A stretch of DNA of 64,000 nt from Bolinopsis microptera (GCF_026151205.1 NC_087082.1:3810001-3874000); one strand, 5' to 3'. Counted from the stretch's first letter, positions 11,601 through 20,863 are shown. Program-made: numbers and translations. The notes: generated by a model not told the origin, from the letters alone.

Positions 11601-11985
11601 GTAATAAGGTATACTATGCCGGAGGTAGTACACGTCATGGGCTCAGAGATTGTGTACTCCTCTCCTGTTATCCGATTGGAGTAGCAGGGGTCAGTTTTGA
11701 GGAAGCCTTTAAGGCACATAAGACATTTTCCACAGTCTGTAATAGGACTAGGCGTAGTACTGGGAGTACTGGGGTAATTACCAGGAGCAGCGGTCGGTGG
11801 TATGGGTAAGGGTATGGGAGTGGGTGGTGCTGGACATGGAGGAAGCTGTAAAGAGGGAAGTGGGGCGGAAGGAGTAGGAGGTATAGGCGATGGAAGGGTG
11901 GGAGCATAAGATAAGACCCTTCCACTTCGAAGTTTCATGGAAACAGGAACAGTCCGAAGTACAATAAATCACCAGATGATCTATG
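8624..11985 (-). mobile_element. Penelope-like retroelement, Naiad-type (permuted domains), 3362 bp
   Basis: Receptor copy B has an uninterrupted sequence at the equivalent place: ...GGCGAGTATATAACC at 20812-20830. In copy A the left half ends at 8623 and the right half resumes at 11986, so the insertion is 8624-11985 and runs on the minus strand. It holds one intact 983-codon frame, 47 bp of 5' leader and about 360 bp of 3' sequence. TATGAC occurs at both edges (8624-8629 and 11981-11986 region), which may be a short target duplication or part of the element ends. I see no long pseudo-LTR, so this may be a single unit of what is usually a longer tandem or inverted insertion. Confidence 0.85.
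8987..11938 (-). CDS. GIY-YIG endonuclease / reverse transcriptase of a Naiad-type Penelope-like element
   Basis: Intact 983-aa protein. After a Pro-rich N-terminus (about 11-65) comes a Cys/His-bearing GIY-YIG nuclease: GIVY at 107-110, YVG at 123-125, arginines at 132-134, and nearby C/C/H/H positions as found in PLE endonucleases. A linker carries the CxC motif (NCFCSHY, about 429-435). The RT follows, with a DKASNN block, LPKFHKPTLDFRYIA, SFDFKKLYTNLPH (catalytic Asp), GIPMGCDCASQVADL and the YIDD catalytic box at about 830-833. In canonical Penelope elements the GIY-YIG domain is C-terminal. An N-terminal GIY-YIG joined to RT by a CxC linker is the published Naiad/Chlamys arrangement, and the CCHH residues favour Naiad. 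No stop or frameshift interrupts it, so it could be active. Confidence 0.9.
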   Translation of the reverse strand: MKLRSGRVLSYAPTLPSPIPPTPSAPLPSLQLPPCPAPPTPIPLPIPPTAAPGNYPSTPSTTPSPITDCGKCLMCLKGFLKTDPCYSNRITGEEYTISEPMTCTTSGIVYLITCEHPDCPLQYVGISIQSLRTRFTNHRSGLKNGKGSTHHVLHHFTKVHQPSDLRITPLQTVLTSDPNPNSKKKSLTAALKSVEDSLMLSLNTLYPYGLNDRLEKPYYLDAENEFLDGACIYKLFPPRPSSRTSRGSKNSTTSPPPNPNNSNPNITLSYIVKLFKEGNLRACRALICNLKKHQVIDLGSFTSNNIGNATTDIKVCYLIVIDLCNHFKTRSISFLDFKKHNFKVNKKPVNKYSEFVPINFVSKELEYFGLNCILNDSDAMKVFPFKDLSKKFSNPQFRFSTCFKYEKSIRADVTNYKEHVLNNEPISNVNCFCSHYSDFINPSVGHVITGNVDIVKNNKLRKLFKKGYTFIEPVYKNKFAIFRSVKSDLHRYIKSLATKYSVSTKLFDGWRAIVLDTLKPKIFSSKIFCKRNQTVISSEFEDLNVLKEHFIMTSVDKASNNVSFVCKKYYLDNLLHELSSTSTYQVSTDSEEDIVRKHVQFCQKFKIPVNDLSVPFMHMLPKFHKPTLDFRYIAAGVKSSTKVLSKILSGVFKLLGTTLKYLDNFNFKFLNASGFWIVDNKDRVTSNLNYLNNACSAKSVYSFDFKKLYTNLPHDKLIEKLSSLIKLCFEEKKLDFININDQFKARWSGVNKTKWSFTCSDLIDMFKFLMDNIYVKFRGVIYRQVIGIPMGCDCASQVADLFLYWYEHNYITLQVKNKNPVVHTLKHASRYIDDLITPNINNKTVDIICNDIYPAELKIILTNSSNLSTTFLDLDINILNNRFYTKLYDKRRDFNFKVVTFPNLRSNVPVKPSYGVFVGELYRICKSSSVVTEFIHDVKLLIDKLITQNFERKILHRYLKLFINSQPACILRHWHIFTVNDFM

Positions 11986-12720
11986 ACCTTTTTCTCGGTA
12001 AATAGACACCCGATCTGGGTAAATAATATAAAAATAAGGTTCTCATCAGGTAGTGTGTGGTGAGGTCAAATCTTTTAAAAAAGGAGCTATTCCTTCGCTT
12101 CGGTCTCGTATTATTATTATTATCTCGTATTATTCTCGTACTATTAGGCAGATTAACCTCGATTAAGTGAGAGTACTTTAAATTTTTTGAAACATTTTCT
12201 ATTTTTATGAAAACTGAGTGACCAGTTTTGAAAATCAAATTATAACTTAAATTTATCACATTACTGTGAAATCACAAACCATGATCGAGCTCTTTCAAAT
12301 TCATTTCGAATTGTGTAATGCAGCAGCTATAAATAATATATCAGCAGCTCGATATTCATATAATGCACGTGCAGCAGCGAGAAAATTATTTACAGATAAG
12401 AATCGATCAATGTCGCGTACTAGCAGATTTTAAAAACAAAAGAAGCTCTGTCGCTGACTATATTATATGAAAATTTTGATGATATCGGACTCGCTTCTTT
12501 GCAAAAAATCTATTGTCCTTCAATTCATTGCATCGATCAACCGCCTTTATCTGATTGTGAATAACTGAATAAGAAGGTCATGTGACCCAGCGGCCAGCAT
12601 CACTATATAGCGAGGTGGCGGCGAGCAGGTTGGGAGCTCAAGTCAGTCATTTTACCAAACTGAGCTGTTTGGTAATACTAATGATATCTTGAATACTTTA
12701 TTTACGCTGTGCGCCTGTGC
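11986..12720 (+). other. Distal 3' duplicon sequence of receptor copy A
   Basis: Non-coding. It matches the flank split between 20829-20863, 30272-30298 and 30685-30758 and its continuation at 42559-43190. In copy A this flank is uninterrupted, so it serves as the empty-site reference for the repeat element and MITE inserted in copy B. It ends where R2 sequence begins at about 12721. Confidence 0.75.
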
Positions 12721-13055
12721 TTTTATAAAATTATTCTTCAAAAAAGCACTAACTTCAATAGCGAATATTTTAATGAAGAAGTAAGGTAGAAAACTTTTCC
12801 GGTAGATTTTCAGAATGCTTGAAATATTATCTAAGGTAGAAATGTCCTCAGATTTTAAATAAAATTACTTTTTGATGGTGTAAAATCGATTTGAAAAGTT
12901 GTTATTTTGTCAAAAATCAAGTTTTAAAAACACTTAAATTGATGACGTCATCAAGTGATGATGATGCCGATAAATTATTTTTCGATATAATTTAGTAAAC
13001 TAAAGTATAAACAATTATCTTTAAAACCTGTTACAATTGACTGCCAAAGCGTCTA
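12721..13055 (-). repeat. Interspersed repeat R2, 5' part, inverted
   Basis: Reverse complement of the R2 start as seen at about 14476-14847. It contains the conserved GATGACGTCATCAA block and runs out at the equivalent of GAAGAATTATTTTATAAAA. Together with the + copy at 14476 it makes an inverted pair around R1. Confidence 0.75.
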
Positions 13056-13425
13056 TCACAATGCTGGCAAGCATTACCGTTGCCCTTATATTCACAACAC
13101 TATTTACCCCCTATACTATTATATCCCCTTTATTGTTTTCCAGGCATTAAGACTCATCGAAAGTAGTTCAGCAGGTATATTTAAGTTCAAAACATTCTAA
13201 TTCAATGTTAAAGATGACAGGAATAAGAAATAGTTATGTGGAGGTTTTTAAGAAATTTGTGCAAAATACGCGCCAGCATGTTATACGAAATTAGGTAAAA
13301 TACCCAAAATCACCATATTCAGGTGGCTTAAAAACCATGTTAAAATTGAGTTAGAGATCTGAAACTTTGCAGGGCGTCTAGACCTCGTCCAAATCGACTG
13401 TAAAAAAAGTTTCATGTTTCAGGAG

Positions 13426-14376
13426 GTAACACGACTCCTGTCCGACAGCGACATCTGTCCGACAGCGACATCTGTCCGAATCAGGGTACCAGAAAAAAAC
13501 GACATCTGTCCGAAATTGTGACCTGATTTCAATACGACACATTTCCAATTAGAGACATGATCTAAACTGTTACTTGCTAAATTGTATACGTAACATGTCC
13601 AATTTGAGATATGATCTGAGCCATAGTTTACTACCACAGTTTATTTTAATTTGATGTCGATAAATTGGACAATAGTTTCAATGTTATTTAAATGTTATAA
13701 ATTAATTCAATATAATACAATATCACAGAATCAAATCTAAAGCATAGTCAAATTTCCGATAGCTTTAAGGAAATCCATAGGGTTGCTGTAGTTGTCGTAA
13801 TCATCTACAATTCTCTGAAGTTGTCGATCATAACGGATCCATTTGGGTGCACGTGGCTCAGGTAGTTCAGGACAGGGTGAGTGTGGTCAGGAGTAGGAGT
13901 GATCAGTTGTCTGTCCACGGTACGGATGCGGGCTCTGCAACCCTTTCGGAATTCCGAACATTTCCAGTAGGAGGTGTCGTTACTTCGCTTGTCGAAGACG
14001 TATCTGAAGCCATTTAGGATAGGGTTCTCCGAGCCTTGTTTGCGTCCAGGGATAAACTGAAGATTGGTTGCCATTGTGGATTGCGATAAGTGATCTCCAT
14101 ACTGCTGTCCTATATGTACTCGTGTCCTGTGATGTGATCGACAGCTTGTTAGGGTACGGCTAGCACGATCCTGTTCTCAACTAGTCAATCACGTATCGAT
14201 GGATCACATCAGCTTTAGAACGTCACGAGATTACCTGTGAGCTTGTGAAATGCGAATGTGAACCTAAATTCGGACAGATGTCGCCAAAAACGACTCCTGT
14301 CCGACAGCGACATCTGTCCGAAATCCCTAATTCAGCTTTCGGACAGATGTCGCTTTCGGACAGATGTCGCCCAATC
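13426..14376 (-). mobile_element. MULE-like DNA transposon with FLYWCH exon, 10-bp TSD
   Basis: Flanked by GTTTCAGGAG at 13416-13425 and 14377-14386. The paralogous R1 copy at about 21335-21350 has this sequence once, so it is the uninterrupted site. A 9-10 bp target duplication is typical of Mutator-like elements. Both ends carry inverted tandem copies of GCGACATCTGTCCGA-type motifs (13437-13495, and 14271-14372 with extra internal copies). The only coding content is a FLYWCH zinc-finger exon; no MULE transposase core is present, so it is non-autonomous. Confidence 0.8.
13805..14074 (-). CDS. FLYWCH zinc-finger exon of a MULE-like element
   Basis: 89-aa frame with the FLYWCH signature: GFRYVF at about 22-27, YWKC at 36-39, a second Cys at 46 and the closing HxH in DHTHP at about 64-66. 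FLYWCH domains bind DNA or protein and occur both in host factors and at the N-terminus of Mutator-like transposases. Here the exon lies between inverted terminal repeats, so it is transposon cargo or a leftover first exon. No transposase core follows on either strand. Whether the short protein is made is unknown. Confidence 0.75.
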   Translation of the reverse strand: MATNLQFIPGRKQGSENPILNGFRYVFDKRSNDTSYWKCSEFRKGCRARIRTVDRQLITPTPDHTHPVLNYLSHVHPNGSVMIDNFREL

Positions 14377-14455
14377 GTTTCAGGAGTATCGGGAAGTGAG
14401 TTTTCTGGAACCCCTGTTTTACAACAGATTGTCGTGAAGGATATATATATAATAA

Positions 14456-15975
14456 ATGTATGTATGTATGTATGTATAGACGCTTTGGCAGTCAGTTGTA
14501 GCCTACATTTAAGTGTCCGTAGATTCAAAAGTATAAAAGATACAGTCATTTCGAACCACAGGTTTTAAAGATAATTGTTTATACTTTAGTTTACATTATA
14601 TCGAAAAATAATTTATCGTCATCATCATCACTTGATGACGTCATCAATTTAAGTGTTTTTAAAACTTGATTTTTGACAAAATAACAACTTTTCAAATCGA
14701 TTTTACACTATTAAAAAGTAATTTTATTCAAAATCTGAGGACATTTCTACCTTAGATAATATTTCAAGCATTCTGAAAATCTACCGGAAAAGTTTCCTAC
14801 CTTACTCCTTCATAAAAATATTCGCTATTGAAGTTAGTGCTTTTTTTCCCCTGCTCTTGCCGAAGGCAAAAAGATCGTAGGGAATAAGTAATAGGGTTTG
14901 GATATATGAGGTGGCCCGACGGTCCTGCGATGTCGACAAAACACAAAAGTCTGCTCTAGCTCCTTCGCAATATAGACCACTCCCCTATGATTATGAGTAT
15001 AGGAAGAGTCTGTTATGCTGCGCGCGACGCTCGGCATGTGTTAGTTAATTGCAGTATCCAACGCGAATTTCAATTGTCAAACGATGCCGTTCAAATAAAA
15101 TTAGGCCAAATTTGTGCGCGGCGTACTAAATATTCGAATACATGCAATCCTGCACGCGCGCAATAACAAATTCAAAATTACTATGAAAATATTGCAATTT
15201 TTCAACAACAAAATAATCTAATATCTAATTTTTATCAATCGATAAAATTAACTTTTCGTTGCAAATATTAACGGTTTAAGCAGGAAAAATTAATCGTGCG
15301 TGGTGTAACCACGGCGAAATTTTTGTATTTGAAGAATAATTTTATAAAAACACAAAAGTTGTGAATTAGTATTCTCTAGTGTTAAGTTGGACCATCCCTT
15401 GGGTTGTGGAGCTCAATTTTGCTTTTTAAAGGTCTAAATTGTGTAATAGGCTAGTTTTAAAGTTGAAAATCGAAAAATTGCACACGTGGGGACACGCCCA
15501 AATTGATTTAAAATAGCTTATATCACTGAAAATTGTTATTTTCACGATTTTTATCAACTTTGGAGTCCCGTTGTGATTCAAGTTCTTTTTGAAATCTTCT
15601 GAAACTTTGCGTGCTTGTCAAACTGTATATTAAATACCACTATGCAAAAATTTACGGTGATTCAATGTTGTATGCCGATGCGCATGCAGCGTCCGCTCAA
15701 AGTTTGCACGTGCGAAAGGTGAGAATTTTGCTCTTCGTGATTTCGAATATATTCTGCTTTCCCACGATATTTAAATGGCATTATATATGAATTAAATGCC
15801 AACTTCAGTGAGTAAAAAGTGCCATATTCAGTCTTTTATCGACAGATATACCTACCTAAAGACAAGGAAATGTTTTCAAAGGTAAAATTTCGAAATCGTT
15901 GAAATTACCCCCTTATAGTTATTCATGAAGTTTTGACTGTGTAAATTATCCTGACATAATAATCAAAAAGAGATG
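14456..15975 (+). repeat. Interspersed repeat R2 with a secondary insertion
   Basis: R2 begins at TAGACGCTTTGGCAGTCA (14476) after a (TGTA)n run and continues through the GATGACGTCATCAA block to about 15975. Around 14524-14550 it contains the uninterrupted version of the site into which Helitron copies 1 and 2 inserted. Compared with the copy at 28792-29750 it has about 485 extra bases at roughly 14848-15333. No gene is evident. Confidence 0.75.
14848..15333. other. Unidentified insertion within R2
   Basis: This block is absent from the R2 copies at 28792, 40593 and 50979, where GCTTTTTT runs directly into GAAGAATTATTTT. Its right end (about 15285-15330) resembles the host sequence beside the hAT element at 2281-2330. 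No coding capacity or clear terminal repeat is seen. Confidence 0.5.
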
Positions 15976-16306
15976 ATATTTGACCAAAACTCATAATCAT
16001 GGGTAGAGTGAACCGCTGCCAGTGTCTCTCTTTTCCAAACAAAAGGAAATGATATTAATTTGAGGAACCGTCCGCAAATGCAAATTGATACCGAGAATGA
16101 AATCGGTCGCTCGCTTTTCCCATTCATTCACGGCTCACGAATTGTAATAAAGCTTATTGAATGGGAAAAGCGAGCGACCGATTTCATTCTCGGTATCAAT
16201 TTGCATTTGCGGACGGTTCCTCAATTAATATCATTTCCTTTTGTTTGGAAAAGAGAGACACTGGCAGCGGTTCACTCTACCCATGATTATGGGTTTTGGT
16301 CAAATA
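15976..16306. repeat. Long palindrome, about 151-bp arms with 31-bp spacer
   Basis: Arm 1 (15976-16126) and arm 2 (about 16158-16306) are near-perfect reverse complements. Both contain the blocks CATAATCATGGGTAGAGTG and ACCGAGAATGAAATCGGTCG. The same arms occur with a roughly 230-bp spacer at 29750-30270 and 41551-42071, and in a rearranged form at 52010-53200. The open frame at 16060-16359 just reads across the palindrome. Confidence 0.85.
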
Positions 16307-16340
16307 CATCTATATATATAAATATATACATCTATATACT

Positions 16341-16765
16341 TCACGACAATCTGTTGTAAAACAGAGGTTCCAGAAAACCGTTTCCCGATACTCCTGAAAC
16401 ATGAAATTTTTTTCCAGTCAATTTGGACAAGGACTAGACGCCCTGCAAAGTTTCAGATCTCTAACTCAATTTTAACATGGTTTTTAAGGCACCTGAAAAT
16501 GGCGATTTTGGGTTTTTTACCTAATTTCGTATAACATGCTGGCGCGTATTTTGCGCAAATTTCTTAAGAACCTCCACATAACTATTTCTTATTCCTGTCA
16601 TCTTTAACATTGAATTAGAATGTTTTGAACTTAAATATACCTGCTGAACTACTTTCGATGAGTCTTAATGCCTGGAAAACAATAAAGGGGATATAATAGT
16701 ATAGCCATAGGGGGTAAATAGTGTTGTGAATATAAAGGCAACGGTTATACTTGCCAGCATTGTGA
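16341..16765 (-). repeat. R1 repeat, inverted
   Basis: Full-length minus-strand R1, from TCACGACAATCTGTTGTA to GCCAGCATTGTGA. With the + copy at 13056 it bounds a 3.7-kb R1-R2-palindrome-R1 block. Confidence 0.75.
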
Positions 16766-17156
16766 CATGCTGGCGCGTATTTTGCGCAGATTTCTTAAAA
16801 ACCTCCACATAACTATTTCTTATTCCTGCCATCTTTAACATTGAATTCAAATGTACACCATTGCTGAACTACTTTCGATGAGTCTCAATGCCTGAAAAAC
16901 AATAACGGGGATATAATAGTATAGGGGGTATAATACTTTTGGACACGAAGGGAGACACACAACGTAAGGCTTGAAATCTTCGTAAAACTACATCATTAGA
17001 GCCTGTAAAAATATTTAACTTTAAGATAAGCAGTAAGCACTCTATCAAGTGAAATTCATACATAATCATCATAGTTTATTAACTCAAACTTAAAAATTAT
17101 GGGGGGTAAATAGTATTCTGAATATAATGGCAACGGTTATGCTTGCCAGCATTGTG
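16766..17156 (-). repeat. Second inverted R1 copy abutting receptor copy B
   Basis: Partial R1 that starts at the ATGCTGGCGCGTATTTTGC block. It carries about 165 bp of non-R1 sequence (around 16940-17100) that is shared with the R1 copy upstream of receptor copy C (about 53595-53760). It ends four bases before the AGTAGTACT inverted repeat of the receptor promoter region. Confidence 0.7.
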
Positions 17157-17160
17157 ATAT

Positions 17161-17187
17161 AGTAGTACTAATAATAGAAGTACTACT
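17161..17187. promoter_or_regulatory. Conserved inverted repeat upstream of receptor copy B
   Basis: AGTAGTACT and AGTACTACT arms separated by 9 bp, ending 49 bp before the start codon. They are homologous to 5196-5216 and 53817-53837. Function is inferred only. Confidence 0.4.
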
Positions 17188-17236
17188 GCAACACTAATAC
17201 CCGTATATTTGACAGGCAAGACACAATTGTAGTCAA

Positions 17237-19714
17237 ATGGAGAAGATCAAGTCAGCAATCCTACTGTGTGTTATAATACTCAATAAAACTGTCGGCATAT
17301 CATCAACAAATTCAAACTGTAATACAAGTGAAGACGGAAAAGGGCACTTATCTAGAGAAAAAGTGGGAAGGGAAGTGGACGAGAAGGCGGTAAAATCTGT
17401 TTCGCTTTATAAACACCCATTAAGTTTATTCCCTTCCTTTGTAGATCGGTCTAGTTTATATATTTACCCTTCACTGTGTCACAGACTGATTACATCTGGG
17501 AGGTACATGCGCTATAACGATACTGACAGTCGATTTTATCACAAGGACGACGAATTGGATAAAACCTATGATCAAAACATGTCGACAATTTGCCCCATTG
17601 AAATAGATTATTTTAATTTTTACCTGGAATGGAGTGAGATTCTAGTGAATGACACACTATCAGATTTGACAATGGTGGGAGGAGACCTTTACCAATGTGA
17701 AATATTTCAGAGTGAATTATGTAATTCCTACAGTATATGCTCGACTGATGAGTGCAACTGCCGGACCAGAGGAACATACTATCAGTACCAGGTCATGTAC
17801 TGTCCAAGGAGTGACGGAGGGATAGCTTGTATCAGCTTTGCAAATATTTGTGACGGGATAGTTGACTGTGCTGACCAAAGTGATGAGTGCCTTTGTCAGG
17901 ATTCATATGAGTTGTCGTGTCACAAGATACCACAAATAAAACGACTTTGCCTACCCCGAGCCCAGTACTGTTTATATCTACCACAAATAAGAGAATTGGA
18001 CTGCTCAGGCCATCCAGCCGATATTAATTGCACTGACGGAGGTGAAAATTATTATTGCAAAGTAACAAGTGAGCTGGGCGATTGTCTACAAAACTTGAAT
18101 ATACGTAGTCCCGCTGTACTTTCTGGTGGACAAGCGAAGTCAGTTTGTCGTAGTCAGTGTACGAATACAACAGAGTTGAAAAAATGGGAGAAATTTTGTC
18201 AGCATATTGGCTTTATACATTTAGGAATGTCACTTAACTTTGTATTCCAATGTCAAATTGAGAATATGGATGATCCGTTCAAGGAATCATACGCATTATC
18301 TGATATCTGTGATGGTATAATGAATTGCAAAAATAATGCTGATGAGCTTGGTTGTCAGGGACGCTTTTACTGCTCAACAAATGAAACTGTCTCATGGATT
18401 GACGAAAGTAGAGTATGTGATCAAAGGAGAGATTGCACAAATGGGAAAGATGAGTGTGCTGGCTGCATCATGGATGGCTTGGCATCTTCAGAATTCCTGG
18501 TACAATCTATACTCATAACAGTTTTGACAAGTTTTCTAGGACTTAGCACCATAATAATAAATATTGTTGTTGCACTCAAAACCTTACATTCAAGTCAAAA
18601 TTCGAAAGCGGCTCAAATAGACAAACTTTTGCGGCTTCTAATATGCTTTTACGACCTTCTCATGGGAATATATTTGTTACTTATGATGGTTGCAGGAATT
18701 GTGTTGCAGTTCAAGGGTGATTACTGTCAATTTGATGAAGAGTGGCGTGCAAGTTTGCATTGTATGATGCTTGGAATTATATTTTCACTATCTTCTCATG
18801 GATCATTGCTTGTTATTGGCATCATGGGGATAGTGAGATGTATTAAATGTACAATGGGGAGCTCTGTTGAACTGTCTAAAAGAAAGGTTATGATAGTTAC
18901 TGCTGTCGTCTCTCTATTGAACCTGATCCATGCCATTGTACCTACTTTACCTGTTCATCGGATACAAAATGTCTTCCGGACAAGCATAAACCTGGTTGCA
19001 GTTCAAAGAAACCCTTTCATATCGACACAAAAAGGTCCTGACATGATAGAACATGTTCGAAAAATTCACGGCCATTATTTTGAAAACAGTTCATCGACAG
19101 ACATTTCAAAGATTCTGGCCGATCTCAGACATGCTAACATTACCTCTGATGATACAATTTTTGATGTAATTGATATAGGATACTACGGCAACACACCTCT
19201 CTGTATATATAACATCTTTAAGATGCAAAACAGCTATCAATTGTACAAAGTCCTCTATTGCATAGCTGTATCTACTTTACTGATAGTAATTTCAGTAGCA
19301 TACATCATCATTGTCATCGAAGCTAAACGTTCTCGTCGACGAGTTGGCCCAGACAATAATGACAACACAACTCAGTTAGCTCTTAAAGTTTCTCTCATGA
19401 TAATCTCCCAGTTAGTGAGCTGGGTGTCCTTCATGGCTGCTGTCATTCACTTCTCGTGGATCAGTAATAGTCCCCCTCCAGCCAAAACATTTGAAATATT
19501 CGCTCTGGTTGTGATTCCAATCAACAGTCTTCTCAACCCGATATTTTACAGTGGTTTGTATAAAAGTATGACCTCTCTTGTTTGGAGAATATGGAAGAAA
19601 TTAACTCACTCTGTTGATAACGTTGCAACAAACGAAATTGAACTAAATGTCATGGCAAATATTTCGAAAGTAAACGAACAATTAGCTCCTCTGCCAGAAG
19701 ATCAGCCGACTTAA
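17237..19714 (+). CDS. LDLa-domain rhodopsin-like GPCR, copy B
   Basis: Intact 825-aa paralogue of copy A with the same plan: signal peptide, Cys-rich ectodomain with at least three LDLa modules (about 186-217, 337-373 and 378-407), seven TM segments and an NPIFY box in TM7. Compared with A it has an Ile-Tyr insertion after the SSLY stretch and a compensating short deletion near residue 275. It shares derived residues with copy C (for example NCNTSEDGK), so B and C are closer to each other than to A. The last 770 bp of the gene form the left end of the 11.8-kb tandem duplication, so its 3' third is repeated at 30759-31528. No frame disruption is seen. Confidence 0.9.
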   Translation: MEKIKSAILLCVIILNKTVGISSTNSNCNTSEDGKGHLSREKVGREVDEKAVKSVSLYKHPLSLFPSFVDRSSLYIYPSLCHRLITSGRYMRYNDTDSRFYHKDDELDKTYDQNMSTICPIEIDYFNFYLEWSEILVNDTLSDLTMVGGDLYQCEIFQSELCNSYSICSTDECNCRTRGTYYQYQVMYCPRSDGGIACISFANICDGIVDCADQSDECLCQDSYELSCHKIPQIKRLCLPRAQYCLYLPQIRELDCSGHPADINCTDGGENYYCKVTSELGDCLQNLNIRSPAVLSGGQAKSVCRSQCTNTTELKKWEKFCQHIGFIHLGMSLNFVFQCQIENMDDPFKESYALSDICDGIMNCKNNADELGCQGRFYCSTNETVSWIDESRVCDQRRDCTNGKDECAGCIMDGLASSEFLVQSILITVLTSFLGLSTIIINIVVALKTLHSSQNSKAAQIDKLLRLLICFYDLLMGIYLLLMMVAGIVLQFKGDYCQFDEEWRASLHCMMLGIIFSLSSHGSLLVIGIMGIVRCIKCTMGSSVELSKRKVMIVTAVVSLLNLIHAIVPTLPVHRIQNVFRTSINLVAVQRNPFISTQKGPDMIEHVRKIHGHYFENSSSTDISKILADLRHANITSDDTIFDVIDIGYYGNTPLCIYNIFKMQNSYQLYKVLYCIAVSTLLIVISVAYIIIVIEAKRSRRRVGPDNNDNTTQLALKVSLMIISQLVSWVSFMAAVIHFSWISNSPPPAKTFEIFALVVIPINSLLNPIFYSGLYKSMTSLVWRIWKKLTHSVDNVATNEIELNVMANISKVNEQLAPLPEDQPT

Positions 19715-20863
19715 TCTAAGAAAAAATGCTTTCACCACCTCCCCCAGTCCCCTCTCTACTTCAAGTTATATGCTTAATTATCTGGTCAACCAGACAATGG
19801 ATCAGACAGGAACTGTGTCTCATTTTCAAAAATGAAATTTTGTGATCTTAACGCTATTATAGCTACAATTTCTTTCTTCTTGTACATCCCATATGATTCT
19901 TAATCAAGCAAATAATTGAACGCCTTAATCATGACCGATGTTTTCCCTCCAGTATTACAGATTACAGCATTTGTAGTTTTCATGGGGTAAAAATTAATCA
20001 CATATCATCCTTGATTAGGAAAGAAGCATACTTTATATTTTTGCTATATTTGGGAGTACTGATCAATTTCCGGTTTTTAAAATAAATTTGTTACGCCACT
20101 TTATCACATTGCTGAATGACTAATAATTTTTCAAATTCATTTCGAATCGTGTAATGCAACAGCTTTTTATAATCTTTTAACAGCTCGGTATTATTGTTTT
20201 TTCTCGAGTCAATTGATGATATTTAATTATTTGGGAGTTGGGACGATATGAGAGTCTCCGCTCAGTGTGGCTTCGTTTAAGCCTATTTTGAAGTCTCTAC
20301 AACATTTAGAAATAAAGAGTCAGTTGCGTCGTTGGGTCAATATGGGCGTGGCCCTCCTGGGTTTTCCCCACGGTAAAAAAATGTCTCCAACCGAAAATCG
20401 TTTAATCATACCTTTGGCAAGGAGGAAGGTCTGTGCAAAGTCTTGTGAGTATCTGAAGATTTGCAGATTCGTTTCCATAAATGTCCATAAATGACTGGAC
20501 TAATAGGTTTGTACTTCTGAGTTGAAATAAGGGTGACAAGAGAAACTAAAGTCTAAACGCCCCGAATAGAAGACAAAGAGACTAAATATAACCGGAACCG
20601 GTACATCGGTGACAATTCACCATTATACTGGCTTCCTTTCTCAAGATCAATCATATAAGTACCAGCGGAAAAGGTTTTGCCTTTTGAGTAGATGTCACAC
20701 TTTGTTAGAGAGCTGCCTTTGCAGAAGTGCCAAACATATGGCTTTATCTCTGAGCGTCTTTCTCAGATAGTTAGATGGACGTACCCACCTGAGTCTAGTT
20801 ATTGATATATTCCTGTGGCGAGTATATAACCTTTTTCTCGGTAAATAGACAACCGATCTGGGT
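19715..20863 (+). other. 3' flank of receptor copy B
   Basis: Non-coding duplicon sequence homologous to 7744-8623 plus about 35 bp equivalent to 11986-12024. It contains a block of about 280 bp (20251-20530) that is absent from copy A. The short frame at 20267-20494 lies in that block and shows no recognisable domain. At 20863 it is interrupted by R1. Confidence 0.7.

Larger units (their letters stand above)
13056..14455 (+). repeat. Interspersed repeat R1, interrupted by a MULE-like element
   Basis: R1 begins CACAATGCTGGCAAGCA and ends near GACAGATTGTCGTGA, followed by a (TGTA)n run. Other copies are at 16341-16765 (-), 16766-17156 (-, partial), 20864-21400 (+), 32666-33202 (+), 43203-43670 (+), 52404-52535 (-, partial) and 53206-53813 (-). 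It is non-coding. This copy is split at 13425/14377 by the FLYWCH element. Confidence 0.75.

Noticed and set aside
14848-15333. Possible snRNA-like gene in the unidentified R2 insertion
   Set aside because: An AATTTTTG-like Sm site and short stems are present, but the rest does not match any U snRNA I can recognise.
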